This document shows positions 9,178-17,475 of a stretch of 64,000 nt of DNA, one piece after another. The notes below the pieces were generated by a model that ran no database searches, had not been told where the DNA came from, and saw only the letters and a list, made by a program, of their open reading frames with translations. Within the stretch, counting starts at the first letter, position 1, and each line of letters begins with the position of its first letter. The translations under genes and the position numbers were made by a program. Source of the DNA: Azonexaceae bacterium. GTDB taxonomy: Bacteria; Pseudomonadota; Gammaproteobacteria; Burkholderiales; Rhodocyclaceae. The stretch is from NCBI GenBank assembly GCA_013335535.1, contig JAAXVL010000013.1, forward strand, positions 1 to 64,000. Direction: 5' to 3'.

Positions 9178-10323
9178 ATGTACAGAGGACGAGACCACGA
9201 GAGGGGCGGTTGCCACGGTCGACGGGTGACCGATCGGCGGCCAGGCTTCGCCCAGCGTCTCGATCTTCATCTGCTCGACGGGGCGCCGCATCGCCTGTCC
9301 TGGGAGGATCAGCGGGCTCAGTACTGGACGCGTCTGCTGTTCTGCGTCCTGGCCCTGATGTACTTCAATTTTGGTGGCGATGCCCAGGTTCGGCCCTGGG
9401 CGAGTCTGCCCATCGTCAATGCCGTGATGACGATTTATGGCATCGAGATCCTGTTTTTCATGTGGCATGCAACGCGTGTGCCGCACGCCCCATGGCGCCA
9501 GAGACTGACCATGTGGGTGGATATTGCGGCTGCCTCTTTTGCCGCATTGGCCGATGCCACGCTAAGTTCACCCGGATTCCTCGTGTTCCTGATGGTCATC
9601 CTCGGCAACGGCATGCGTTACGGTCTCAGGCTTTTTGGCGAAGCTGTGATCGGCAGCCTGGGGGCCTCGATTGTCATCGTCTGGCTGCGCCTGCCCGATT
9701 ACCTGGCTATTTTCTCGGTCAGCGCCATCTTTTTTCTGGTGTTTTTTGCCATCGTCGTTCTCTACTCCTATTCGCTGACCGCCAAGATTGAACGGGCTCG
9801 CCAGAAGTTGTCGCACGAAAGAAATGTCGATGCGCTGACCGGCATGCTGAACCGGCGGGCGCTCATCGAGCGGGCTGCCCAGCTTTTTCACTCGCCGGCG
9901 GCGCATGGCGGCAAGATTGTCGTGCTGTTTGCCGATCTCGATGGCTTCAAAAGCGTAAACGATACGCACGGCCATCATGTTGGCGACAAAGTGCTGGTTG
10001 CCGTGGCTGAGCGCATTCTTGACAACGTTCGCGATATCGATCTGGTGGCGCGCTATGGTGGAGATGAATTTCTGCTCGTCCTGCCGCGCACGACCCAAGA
10101 GGGCGGTGAAGTCGTTGCTCAGCGTGTGCGCCTGCAAATCAACGACTGGGCACGGCAGAACAACATCGATTTCAACGTGTCGATCGGTGTTGGCAACTAC
10201 CCGGAACACGGCAGCGATCTGGAGTCCGTCATCGCATCGGTCGACAAGGCCATGTACCGCAGCAAGTCGAAATATGGGCGAGGCGGCATACTGCATGCCG
10301 AGAGGATTGGTCTCTCATCCTGA
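9178..10323 (+). CDS. Membrane-bound diguanylate cyclase (GGDEF)
   Basis: About 381 residues if ATG 9178 is used, which has GGAG at suitable spacing. ATG 9163 and GTG 9145 are in-frame alternatives and the N terminus is uncertain. About five or six hydrophobic helices (residues 50-200) form a membrane sensor region, ending in a helix that leads to a GGDEF domain. That domain has DALTGMLNRRAL, the DLDGFKSVNDTHGH metal/GTP segment and an intact RYGGDEF active site near residue 293, so it is probably catalytic for cyclic-di-GMP. No EAL or PAS domain is present. It stands alone between ygiQ and the globin gene; the signal sensed is unknown. Confidence 0.9.
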   Translation: MYRGRDHERGGCHGRRVTDRRPGFAQRLDLHLLDGAPHRLSWEDQRAQYWTRLLFCVLALMYFNFGGDAQVRPWASLPIVNAVMTIYGIEILFFMWHATRVPHAPWRQRLTMWVDIAAASFAALADATLSSPGFLVFLMVILGNGMRYGLRLFGEAVIGSLGASIVIVWLRLPDYLAIFSVSAIFFLVFFAIVVLYSYSLTAKIERARQKLSHERNVDALTGMLNRRALIERAAQLFHSPAAHGGKIVVLFADLDGFKSVNDTHGHHVGDKVLVAVAERILDNVRDIDLVARYGGDEFLLVLPRTTQEGGEVVAQRVRLQINDWARQNNIDFNVSIGVGNYPEHGSDLESVIASVDKAMYRSKSKYGRGGILHAERIGLSS

Positions 10324-10396
10324 GCGGGTCTCTCGGCAATTCTCCTTGCCTCCGTTAAACTTGCCGGCTTTCCCACGAACTACTGCGAGTTGATTC

Positions 10397-10795
10397 ATGA
10401 CCGATCAGGCCTCCACGCCCACGACCTATGAAAAAATCGGTGGCGAAGCCACTGTTGCCAAGCTGACGGCACGGTTCTACGAATTGATGGATACCGTTTC
10501 CCATTTTGCGGAATTGCGGGCCATGCACCCGGCCGACCTTTCGGGTTCGCGGGACAAGCTTTTCATGTTTCTCTCCGGATGGTTTGGCGGCCCGGATCTT
10601 TTCGTCGAAAAATTCGGCCATCCGAAGCTGCGCGCCCGCCACATGCCCTTTGATATCGGCACGAAGGAGCGCGATCAGTGGGTCGCCTGCATGGCTCTGG
10701 CGATGGAAGATGTGGGTCTGAGCGAGGATGTTCGGAAAGTGCTGCTGAACAATTTCTTCAACACAGCCGACTTTATGCGCAATAAAGAAGGATAA
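10397..10795 (+). CDS. Group II truncated haemoglobin
   Basis: The protein has 132 residues, usual for the family. YEKIGGE opens helix A, Tyr28 (RFYELM) fits the B10 position, the segment HPKLRARHMPF places the proximal haem ligand at His82, and DQW gives Trp95 at G8, the mark of the TrHbO group. These proteins bind oxygen and nitric oxide and help with peroxide or NO stress in the cytoplasm. It lies 73 bases after the GGDEF gene and 70 bases before typA in the same orientation. There is no clear terminator between them, so partial co-transcription is possible. Confidence 0.9.
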   Translation: MTDQASTPTTYEKIGGEATVAKLTARFYELMDTVSHFAELRAMHPADLSGSRDKLFMFLSGWFGGPDLFVEKFGHPKLRARHMPFDIGTKERDQWVACMALAMEDVGLSEDVRKVLLNNFFNTADFMRNKEG

Positions 10796-10865
10796 AAAAG
10801 CGGCCGGGGATGCTGCGGCGCACCATCGGTGATAGAATCACGCCTTTGATTTTTCAGGCCTTCCC

Positions 10866-12707
10866 ATGTCCGCTCGTCCGATCCGCAACATCGCCATCAT
10901 CGCGCACGTTGACCACGGTAAAACCACCCTGGTCGACCAACTGCTCCGCCAGTCCGGCACTTTCGCAGCTCACCAACAACTGGTCGAGTGCGTCATGGAC
11001 TCCAACGACCTGGAAAAAGAACGTGGCATCACGATTCTTTCCAAGAACACCGCTGTTGAATACCAGGGCGTACACATCAACATCGTCGACACCCCGGGCC
11101 ACGCGGACTTCGGTGGTGAAGTCGAGCGCGTGCTGGGCATGGTCGATGGCGTGGTGTTGCTCGTTGATGCCGCCGAAGGCCCGATGCCACAGACCCGTTT
11201 TGTCACCAAGAAGGCACTGGCCCTCGGCCTGCGTCCGATCGTGCTGGTCAACAAGGTCGACCGCGATGGCGCCGATCCTGACCAAGCCGTCAATCTGACC
11301 TTCGACCTGTTCGACAAGCTCGGCGCGACCGACGAACAACTCGATTTCCCGATCGTTTACGCTTCCGGCCTGAACGGCTGGGCGGCGATGGAACTGGATC
11401 AGCCGCGCGAAAACATGATTCCGCTGTTCGATACCATTCTGCGCCACGTGCCGGCTCCGGACACTGATATCGATGCTCCGCTGCAATTGCAGATTACCGC
11501 CCTTGATTATTCTTCCTACGTCGGTCGTATCGGTGTTGGCAAGATCAATCGCGGCAAGGTCAAGACTGGTCAGAACGTGCTGGTCATGTTCGGTACCGAA
11601 GAAGAAGCGGCCGAGCACGAACGTACCCCGATCAAGGCCAAGATTGGCCAGGTTTTCGGCTACAAGGGCCTGAACAAGGTTGAACTCGAAGAAGGTCACG
11701 CTGGCGACATCGTTCAGATCACCGGTATCGAAGACCTGGTCCTCGGCTGTACCGTGACCGATCCAGAACAACCGGAATCCCTGCCGCTACTCAAGATTGA
11801 CGAGCCGACGCTGTCCATGCAGTTCATGGTCAATACCAGCCCGCTGGCCGGTACTGAAGGCAAGTTCGTCACCAGCCGTCAGATTCGTGATCGCCTGCAC
11901 AAAGAACTGCTGACCAACATGGCGCTGCGTGTTCATGACACCGGTAACGGCGATGTCTTCGACGTGGCTGGCCGCGGCGAACTGCACCTCGGGATCCTGC
12001 TCGAAAACATGCGTCGCGAAGGCTATGAACTGGCCGTCGGTCGTCCGCGCGTTGTCAAGAAGACCATCAATGGTGTCGAGTGCGAGCCGTACGAACTGCT
12101 CACCGTTGATGTCGAAGAAGACACCCAGGGTGGCGTCATGGAAAGCCTCGGCATGCGCAAGGGTGATCTGCAGGACATGGTGCCGGATGGTCGCGGTCGC
12201 GTCCGTATCGAATACCGTATCCCGGCCCGTGGCCTGATTGGTTTCCAGGGCGAATTCATGAACTTGACGCGCGGCAATGGCCTGATGAGCCACGTCTTCG
12301 ACGAATACGCCCCGGTCAAGGATGGCAGCGTTGCCGAGCGTCGCAACGGCGTGCTGATCTCCCAGGACAACGGCGAAGCCGTTGCCTACGCGCTGTGGAA
12401 GCTGCAGGATCGCGGCCGCATGTTCGTGGTGCCGGGCGACAAGCTGTACGAAGGCATGATCATCGGTATCCACAGCCGTGAAAACGACCTCGTGGTCAAT
12501 CCGATCAAGGGCAAGCAACTGACCAACGTCCGTGCCTCCGGTACCGACGAAGCCGTCCGTCTGGTCCCGGCCGTCCAGCTCAGCTTGGAAGCCGCTGTCG
12601 AGTTCATCGAGGAAGACGAACTGGTCGAACTGACGCCGAAGTCGATTCGTCTGCGCAAGCGTTTCCTGACCGAAATCGAGCGTAAGCGCGCGGTTCGCGG
12701 CCTGTAA
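10866..12707 (+). CDS. typA: Ribosome-associated GTPase TypA/BipA
   Basis: The protein has 613 residues, the standard length. The GTPase motifs are [12 protein letters not shown] (G1), RGITI (G2 region), [11 protein letters not shown] (G3) and VNKVDRDGA (G4). EF-G-like domains II, III and V and the TypA-specific C-terminal domain follow (ending [13 protein letters not shown]). It acts on 50S assembly and on translation under stress or cold. Codon use is strongly biased towards preferred codons, as expected for an abundant factor. A strong hairpin terminator follows at 12758-12786. Confidence 0.97.
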   Translation: MSARPIRNIAIIAHVDHGKTTLVDQLLRQSGTFAAHQQLVECVMDSNDLEKERGITILSKNTAVEYQGVHINIVDTPGHADFGGEVERVLGMVDGVVLLVDAAEGPMPQTRFVTKKALALGLRPIVLVNKVDRDGADPDQAVNLTFDLFDKLGATDEQLDFPIVYASGLNGWAAMELDQPRENMIPLFDTILRHVPAPDTDIDAPLQLQITALDYSSYVGRIGVGKINRGKVKTGQNVLVMFGTEEEAAEHERTPIKAKIGQVFGYKGLNKVELEEGHAGDIVQITGIEDLVLGCTVTDPEQPESLPLLKIDEPTLSMQFMVNTSPLAGTEGKFVTSRQIRDRLHKELLTNMALRVHDTGNGDVFDVAGRGELHLGILLENMRREGYELAVGRPRVVKKTINGVECEPYELLTVDVEEDTQGGVMESLGMRKGDLQDMVPDGRGRVRIEYRIPARGLIGFQGEFMNLTRGNGLMSHVFDEYAPVKDGSVAERRNGVLISQDNGEAVAYALWKLQDRGRMFVVPGDKLYEGMIIGIHSRENDLVVNPIKGKQLTNVRASGTDEAVRLVPAVQLSLEAAVEFIEEDELVELTPKSIRLRKRFLTEIERKRAVRGL

Positions 12708-12757
12708 GGATGTAGCGCAATTTTTGCCAGCCCCGTCGTATCTGGGGCGGGCAACAT

Positions 12758-12786
12758 AAAAAGGCGGCCCGTGGGGTCGCCTTTTT
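12758..12786 (+). terminator. Rho-independent terminator after typA
   Basis: The stem AAAAAGGCG (12758-12766) pairs with CGCCTTTTT (12778-12786), with a further T-rich stretch after it. The A/T ends make it usable in both directions. A second weaker hairpin, GCCCC...GGGGC, lies just upstream near 12730-12748. Confidence 0.85.
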
Positions 12787-12872
12787 GTTTTTGGTGTCGT
12801 TGTTTTTTGCGCCGTGCGGCCAATTTTCGACGCCGATCAGCGCCGTCCGCTTCTGCAAGATATACTCGTGAA

Positions 12873-12911
12873 TTCCACGGTCAACCGGAAAAAAAGGCCA
12901 AAATTGAAATC
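12873..12911 (+). repeat. Dispersed repeat, copy C (adjacent to moaA stop)
   Basis: The core CCACGGTCAACCGG at 12875-12888 is exact, followed by an A run and GGCCAAAATTGAAATC. The repeat ends at the moaA stop codon (12910-12912, minus strand), so it forms the first bases of the moaA 3' untranslated region. This intergenic copy is closest to the family consensus. Confidence 0.88.
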
Positions 12912-13983
12912 AGCCGCCGGTCATCGACATGAAACGGACGACCTGTGGTGCATCCATTTGCTGGGTAAAGTCGTGCCCATAGGGCTTGATGCCCATGCTG
13001 TCGATAATTGCCTGGCGCAGGGCGGCATCATCATTTCCGGCGCGTAGCGCCGGTAGCAGATTGGCCGCATCATTCTGGCCGAGGCATGGGTAAAGCTCAC
13101 CCTTGGCGGTAATTCGGACGCGGTTGCAGCTATCGCAGAAATTATGGCTATGCGGTGAAATGAAGCCGACGCGTGATTCACTGCCGGGAATGCGCCAATA
13201 GCGTGCAGGCCCGCCGGAATCCTCAGTGGATGGAATGAGCTCGAAATGGCGGGATAGTTTGCCCCGCGTTTCCTCGGAGGAAATGTAAGTAGTGCTTCGC
13301 CCGTGAATCTCACCCAGTGGCATTTCTTCAATAAACGAAATATCCAGTTCGTTTTCAACTGCAAACTTGACCAGATCGACGAACTCGTCATCGTTGGTGC
13401 CACGCATCATCACGGCATTGAGCTTGGTACGCCGAAAACCGGCTTGTCGGACCGCCGCGATTCCGCGCAGAACTTTCGCCAGGTCGCCGATCCGGGTGAT
13501 TTTCCGAAAGCGTTCCGGATTCAAGGTATCGAGACTGATGTTGATGCGCTTGACGCCAGCTGCTCGCAAAGGGGCGGCAAAACGGTCGAGTTGCGAACCG
13601 TTGGTGGTCAGCACCAGGTTTTCCAGGCCGGGCAGCGCACCGAGGCGCTCAATCAGCCACATCGCATCCTTGCGGACGAGCGGCTCACCACCGGTGATCC
13701 GCAGCTTGGTGACACCCAGGCCAACGAATACCGAAGCCACGCGCAAGCACTCCTCAAGACTCATCACTGCCTGGCGTGGCAGAAAAGTCATTTCCTCGGC
13801 CATGCAATACGTGCACCGGAAGTCACAGCGATCAGTGATCGACAGGCGAACGTAGGAAATGCGTCGCCCGTATTTGTCGAGCAGTGTGCCTTCCTGATGC
13901 CCCATGGCTGAGGGGTCTATGCGGGGCGTGAAGTCGGTAAGGCCGACGGGTGTTACTTCCTGCCGGAGTGTTTCATTTTGCAT
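12910..13983 (-). CDS. moaA: GTP 3',8-cyclase MoaA (molybdenum cofactor biosynthesis)
   Basis: The protein has 357 residues from ATG 13983. The radical SAM cluster is C53-x3-C57-x2-C60 (CDFRCTYC), the second 4Fe-4S site is CDSCNRVRITAKGELYPC, and the C-terminal di-glycine needed for activity is present (MSMTGG). It converts GTP to 3',8-cyclo-GTP in the first step of Moco synthesis. The region VTPVGLTDFTPR before the core matches the extended N terminus typical of betaproteobacterial MoaA, so I prefer this start over ATG 13905. No clear Shine-Dalgarno is visible. No other moa gene is adjacent. Confidence 0.93.
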   Translation of the reverse strand: MQNETLRQEVTPVGLTDFTPRIDPSAMGHQEGTLLDKYGRRISYVRLSITDRCDFRCTYCMAEEMTFLPRQAVMSLEECLRVASVFVGLGVTKLRITGGEPLVRKDAMWLIERLGALPGLENLVLTTNGSQLDRFAAPLRAAGVKRINISLDTLNPERFRKITRIGDLAKVLRGIAAVRQAGFRRTKLNAVMMRGTNDDEFVDLVKFAVENELDISFIEEMPLGEIHGRSTTYISSEETRGKLSRHFELIPSTEDSGGPARYWRIPGSESRVGFISPHSHNFCDSCNRVRITAKGELYPCLGQNDAANLLPALRAGNDDAALRQAIIDSMGIKPYGHDFTQQMDAPQVVRFMSMTGG

Positions 13984-14248
13984 GGCTGACGTTTCATGAT
14001 GGCCTACCAAGAATCTATCTGCTGTCTGGACGGCGATTATCGATGGGGCACCGCCCTCCAGCAAGTAGAGACATCAAAAATCCAGAAAGTTTCTTGCCGC
14101 GAGAAATTGGCTGCTCTGGCAATGGATATCAGCTTTTCGGAATGGCCGGAAAACGCTTGCCTCCGAGATGCCATGAGGATGATGTTATCATCTCCCCCTT
14201 GGGCGTTAGGCCATGTGGCAATGAGTAGGGGAGGGTCTTGATAATGGA
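13984..14248. other. Gene-free stretch upstream of moaA
   Basis: About 265 bases between the moaA start and the tRNA-Asn terminator hold no convincing gene. A small dyad GGATGAT-gtt-ATCATC lies at 14176-14191. On the minus strand this region would be the moaA promoter and leader. A regulatory RNA is possible but I could not recognise a Moco riboswitch. Confidence 0.4.
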
Positions 14249-14288
14249 ACAACAAAACAAAAAGCCCAACCAATTTGGCTGGGCTTTC
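14249..14288 (-). terminator. Terminator of tRNA-Asn
   Basis: On the minus strand, AAAGCCCAGCC (14287-14277) folds with GGTTGGGCTTT (14271-14261) with one mismatch and a five-base loop. It is followed by TTTTGTTTTGTT. It ends the tRNA transcript before the moaA region. Confidence 0.8.
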
Positions 14289-14301
14289 TGATGTGTTTTT
14301 C

Positions 14302-14377
14302 TGGCTCCCCGACCTGGGCTCGAACCAGGGACCTACGGATTAACAGTCCGGCGCTCTACCGACTGAGCTATCGAGGA
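14302..14377 (-). tRNA. tRNA-Asn (anticodon GTT)
   Basis: A 76-base cloverleaf including an encoded CCA. The acceptor stem TCCTCGA pairs with TCGGGGA, the D arm is AGCTCAGTCGGTAGAGC, the anticodon loop reads CTGTTAA (GTT), and the T arm is CTGGTTCGAGCCCAG. It is transcribed alone from a consensus promoter at 14390-14418. Confidence 0.97.
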
Positions 14378-14389
14378 ACAGAGATGCGC

Positions 14390-14418
14390 ATTATAGGAGT
14401 AGAATCCTCTGCTGTCAA
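14390..14418 (-). promoter_or_regulatory. Sigma-70 promoter of tRNA-Asn
   Basis: On the minus strand TTGACA (14418-14413) is separated by 17 bases from TATAAT (14395-14390). Both hexamers match consensus exactly. Transcription should begin near 14383, a few bases before the tRNA 5' end. Confidence 0.92.
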
Positions 14419-14454
14419 GCATCTTGTGGGTTTTTAAGAAGAAAAATCAGGTTT

Positions 14455-16140
14455 ATGGATTCCAATTTGGTTTATGCAAAAACGCCAACTGGCGATGAGG
14501 CGGTTCGTCAGAGCACGCGGGTTGTCCAGCGCAATCTGCGTATGGTTTTGGTACAAGTCGACGGCAAAATGAGCGTTGAGGAGTTGACCGCAAAAATCGG
14601 CAATCCTCGGCTGGTTCAATCGGCGCTACGCGAACTGGAAGAAGGTGGATATATCGCGCCAACCGTAGATGCTGTGTCGGTTTGGGAAGAAAGCAAAAAG
14701 GCAGCTACGCTTGAGGCTGCCCAGAAACAAATGTCGCCGATGTCGCAGTTCTCGACCTTTGGACCAAAGTCACTAGGACCAGAATCCAAAAAAGGTGAGG
14801 GCACCTCGAGCACCTTTTCCTCGTTCGGCAAGCCGATTCTTCCTTCGCCAACAAAACTGACCGTTGAGGCGGTTCGGCCGGTTGCTACTGAAAGTCAAAC
14901 GCCAGAGCTCCGTCCTTACCGGCAAAGCATGACCCCGGGGCGCAAATCACTGTTTGCCATTTTGGTGCTCCTGTCGATTTTGCTCGCAACCCTTGTTTTC
15001 TACCCATATGAGCGCTTCAGGCCCGGTCTTGAGGCATCGGCGACACGAATACTCAATACGCCGGTCAAAATAGACCAAATCGGCGTAGCGCTTTTCCCAA
15101 GCCCCTCTCTCAAATTGACAGGGGTGAATATTGGCGAATTGGCGGATGGAAAGATTGCCGAGGTGCGTATTTCGTCGCCCCTGTCCCTGCTGGGTGATCC
15201 GCCCCACCTGGTAACAAAAATTGAAGTCTCGGGTGCAGTATTGTCCGCCAATCGCCTTGTGTCCTTCCCGATGTTCATGGGGGAAGCGGCAGGCAATCGG
15301 GTGCTGATCATTCGAAAAATAGTGATTGATCATTTGCAAATAGGACTGGGTGACAACCTGGTTTTCAGCGACCTTTTTGGCGAGCTTGCATTTCGTCCAG
15401 ACGGAGTCATCGAAAAAGCAAGCTTAGAGACAGCGGACCGTAGCATGCTCGTCTATGCCCAGCCTGGGGAGCAAGGCCTGGCTCTAAGTATTGAAGGGCG
15501 CGCATGGGCGCCGGCGGGAACGCCTGTTTCGTTCGCGTCTCTGCAAGCCAAAGGCTTGTTGCAGAAAAACAAGTTGCTGATTCAAAACATAGACACCACT
15601 TTCCTGGGGGGCATTCTTCGGGGAAACTGGCTTCTCGACTGGAGCAATGGCTTGTCAATGGCCGGTGAGGGCACTTTGAGCCGGCTCGATAGTCGCAAGG
15701 TTAGCGGGGCATTCGCACCATCCCTGAAAATCGACGGCGACATGAGCGGCACGATACGCCTGCGTTCCACTGGGCGTGACTGGGATAGTCTGTGGGGCAA
15801 TGTTGAGGCAGTGTTGAGCACAGAAATCACCCGCGGCAACTTGCATGGCGTTGACCTGGGGGAGGCGGTTCGGCGTAGCGGGGTGTCGGAGGTGCGTGCC
15901 GGCTCGACCAAGTTCGACAGGCTACGCTCGACCATCAACGTTAGCCCCAAGCAGGTTGTCGGCCGTGATGTCAGAATGGACGCGGGGATGGTGACGGCGG
16001 TTGGCCAGTTCAATGCCGGACGCAATGGACAAGTTGATGGCACCATGGCTGTGACTTTGCAAACATCGGTGTCCAGCCAGAATGCGCCGGTTCATATTTT
16101 TGGCACCCTGCCTGACCTGAGCGCAACTACTCGAAAATAA
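14455..16140 (+). CDS. AsmA-like membrane protein with N-terminal cytoplasmic winged-helix-like region
   Basis: The protein has 561 residues from ATG 14455. Residues 1-70 resemble a winged-helix module (MSVEELTAKIGNPRLVQSALRELEEGGYI). A Ser/Pro-rich linker follows to about residue 160. One membrane helix (about 164-186, FAILVLLSILLATLVFYPY) precedes a periplasmic part of about 370 residues with AsmA-type features: GLEASATRILNTPVKI, LKLTGVNIG, and a C-terminal GRNGQVDGTMAVTLQTSV. AsmA-like proteins are linked to outer-membrane lipid traffic. An AsmA domain behind a possible DNA- or protein-binding cytoplasmic head is unusual. Function is unknown; the gene stands alone before a strong terminator. 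Confidence 0.75.
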   Translation: MDSNLVYAKTPTGDEAVRQSTRVVQRNLRMVLVQVDGKMSVEELTAKIGNPRLVQSALRELEEGGYIAPTVDAVSVWEESKKAATLEAAQKQMSPMSQFSTFGPKSLGPESKKGEGTSSTFSSFGKPILPSPTKLTVEAVRPVATESQTPELRPYRQSMTPGRKSLFAILVLLSILLATLVFYPYERFRPGLEASATRILNTPVKIDQIGVALFPSPSLKLTGVNIGELADGKIAEVRISSPLSLLGDPPHLVTKIEVSGAVLSANRLVSFPMFMGEAAGNRVLIIRKIVIDHLQIGLGDNLVFSDLFGELAFRPDGVIEKASLETADRSMLVYAQPGEQGLALSIEGRAWAPAGTPVSFASLQAKGLLQKNKLLIQNIDTTFLGGILRGNWLLDWSNGLSMAGEGTLSRLDSRKVSGAFAPSLKIDGDMSGTIRLRSTGRDWDSLWGNVEAVLSTEITRGNLHGVDLGEAVRRSGVSEVRAGSTKFDRLRSTINVSPKQVVGRDVRMDAGMVTAVGQFNAGRNGQVDGTMAVTLQTSVSSQNAPVHIFGTLPDLSATTRK

Positions 16141-16171
16141 AAAAGGGCGGAACCGAAGTTCCGCCCTTTTT
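16136..16171. terminator. Bidirectional terminator between the AsmA-like gene and the aminotransferase gene
   Basis: A perfect 13-bp stem, AAAAGGGCGGAAC (16141-16153) with GTTCCGCCCTTTT (16158-16170), closed by a CGAA tetraloop. A and T runs on both sides serve the two convergent genes. Confidence 0.92.
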
Positions 16172-16190
16172 GCTTTTGACGTTTTGGCGA

Positions 16191-17399
16191 TCAGGCCTTG
16201 GTAACTGCTGCAATAGCCTTGGCAACGTAATCCAGATTCTTCGTGTTCAAGGCGGCCAGACAAATGCGACCAGTTGATACGGCGTAGATGCCGAATTCTT
16301 CACGCATGCGATCAACCTGGGCAACGGTCAGGCCGGTGTAGGAGAACATGCCACGCTGCTGAGCAACGAATGAAAAGTCCTGCGCAACGCCTTGGGCCTT
16401 GATGGCATCGACCAGACCGGTGCGCATGGCACGGATGCGGTCACGCATGCCGGCCAGCTCGCTTTCCCACATCTGACGAAGCTCTGCAGAGGCAAGTACG
16501 CCGGCAACGAGTGCGCCACCGTGGGTCGGCGGGTTGGAGTAGTTGGTGCGGATAACTCGCTTGACCTGCGACATAACCCGAGCCGACTCGTCCTTGCCCG
16601 ATGTGACGATAGACAGCGCGCCGACGCGCTCGCCATACAGCGAGAAGTTCTTGGAGAACGAACTGGAAGCGAAGAATTGAAGGCCGGAAGCGGAAAAGGC
16701 ACGGACGGCCACCGCGTCGGCATCAATGCCGTCGGCAAAGCCCTGGTAGGCCATGTCGAGGAAAGGCACCAGACCGCGGTCCTGGCAGATGGCAACTATT
16801 TCAGCCCACTGGGCATCCGACAAATCTGCGCCGGTCGGGTTGTGGCAGCAGGCGTGCAGCAGAATAATCGAGCCGGCAGCCAAGCCGTTCAGGCAGGCCT
16901 TCATGCCGGCGAAATTGACGCCGCGCGTCGCTGCATCGTAATACGGGTAGTTTTCAACTACGAAGCCGGCCGACTCGAACAGGGCGCGATGATTTTCCCA
17001 GGACGGGTCGCTGATGTAGACCTTGGCGTCCGGATTCAGGCGTTTCAGGTAATCGGCACCAATTTTCAGGGCACCTGTGCCACCGAGGGCCTGAGCAGTG
17101 ATAACCTGACCATTGGCGATCAGTGCAGAGTCCTTGCCAAGCAGCAGGTTCTGTACTGCAGTGTTGTAGGCAGGATTGCCTTCGATCGGCTGGTAACCAC
17201 GGGGCAAGGCGGCCTTGACGCGGGCATCCTCGGCAGCCTTGACAGCAGCCAGCAGGGGAATCTTGCCGTTATCGTCAAAATACACGCCAACACCGAGGTT
17301 GACCTTGGTGGTGCGCGCATCGGCATTGAAGGCTTCATTCAGACCGAGGATAGGATCGCGCGGGGCCATTTCCACCGCAGCGAAGATCGAAGAGGACAT
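16191..17399 (-). CDS. Aromatic-amino-acid / aspartate aminotransferase (class I)
   Basis: The protein has 402 residues from ATG 17399, preceded by GGAG. It shows the AspC/TyrB subgroup start MSSSIFAAVEMAPRDPILGLNEAF, HACCHNPTGADL, and the PLP lysine segment SSSFSKNFSLYGERVG near residue 250. It transfers amino groups between 2-oxoglutarate and aspartate or aromatic amino acids. The sequence alone does not separate the AspC and TyrB specificities, so I give no symbol. It diverges from uvrB with 76 bases between starts. Confidence 0.92.
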   Translation of the reverse strand: MSSSIFAAVEMAPRDPILGLNEAFNADARTTKVNLGVGVYFDDNGKIPLLAAVKAAEDARVKAALPRGYQPIEGNPAYNTAVQNLLLGKDSALIANGQVITAQALGGTGALKIGADYLKRLNPDAKVYISDPSWENHRALFESAGFVVENYPYYDAATRGVNFAGMKACLNGLAAGSIILLHACCHNPTGADLSDAQWAEIVAICQDRGLVPFLDMAYQGFADGIDADAVAVRAFSASGLQFFASSSFSKNFSLYGERVGALSIVTSGKDESARVMSQVKRVIRTNYSNPPTHGGALVAGVLASAELRQMWESELAGMRDRIRAMRTGLVDAIKAQGVAQDFSFVAQQRGMFSYTGLTVAQVDRMREEFGIYAVSTGRICLAALNTKNLDYVAKAIAAVTKA

Positions 17400-17475
17400 A
17401 GGAACTCCGTGAAATAATACAAACAATGTTCGCGCAGCCGATTTGCCGTGCGACGAAAAACCTAAGAATTTTAGC

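Noticed and set aside
9211..9230. CCACGGTCGACGGG near the start of the GGDEF gene
   Set aside because: It shares only the first eleven or so core bases and has no A/T tail. It could be a decayed copy, but evidence is too thin to list.
13996..14241. Small open frame of 81 residues between moaA and tRNA-Asn
   Set aside because: No Shine-Dalgarno, no similarity I recognise, and an amino acid mix not typical of genes.
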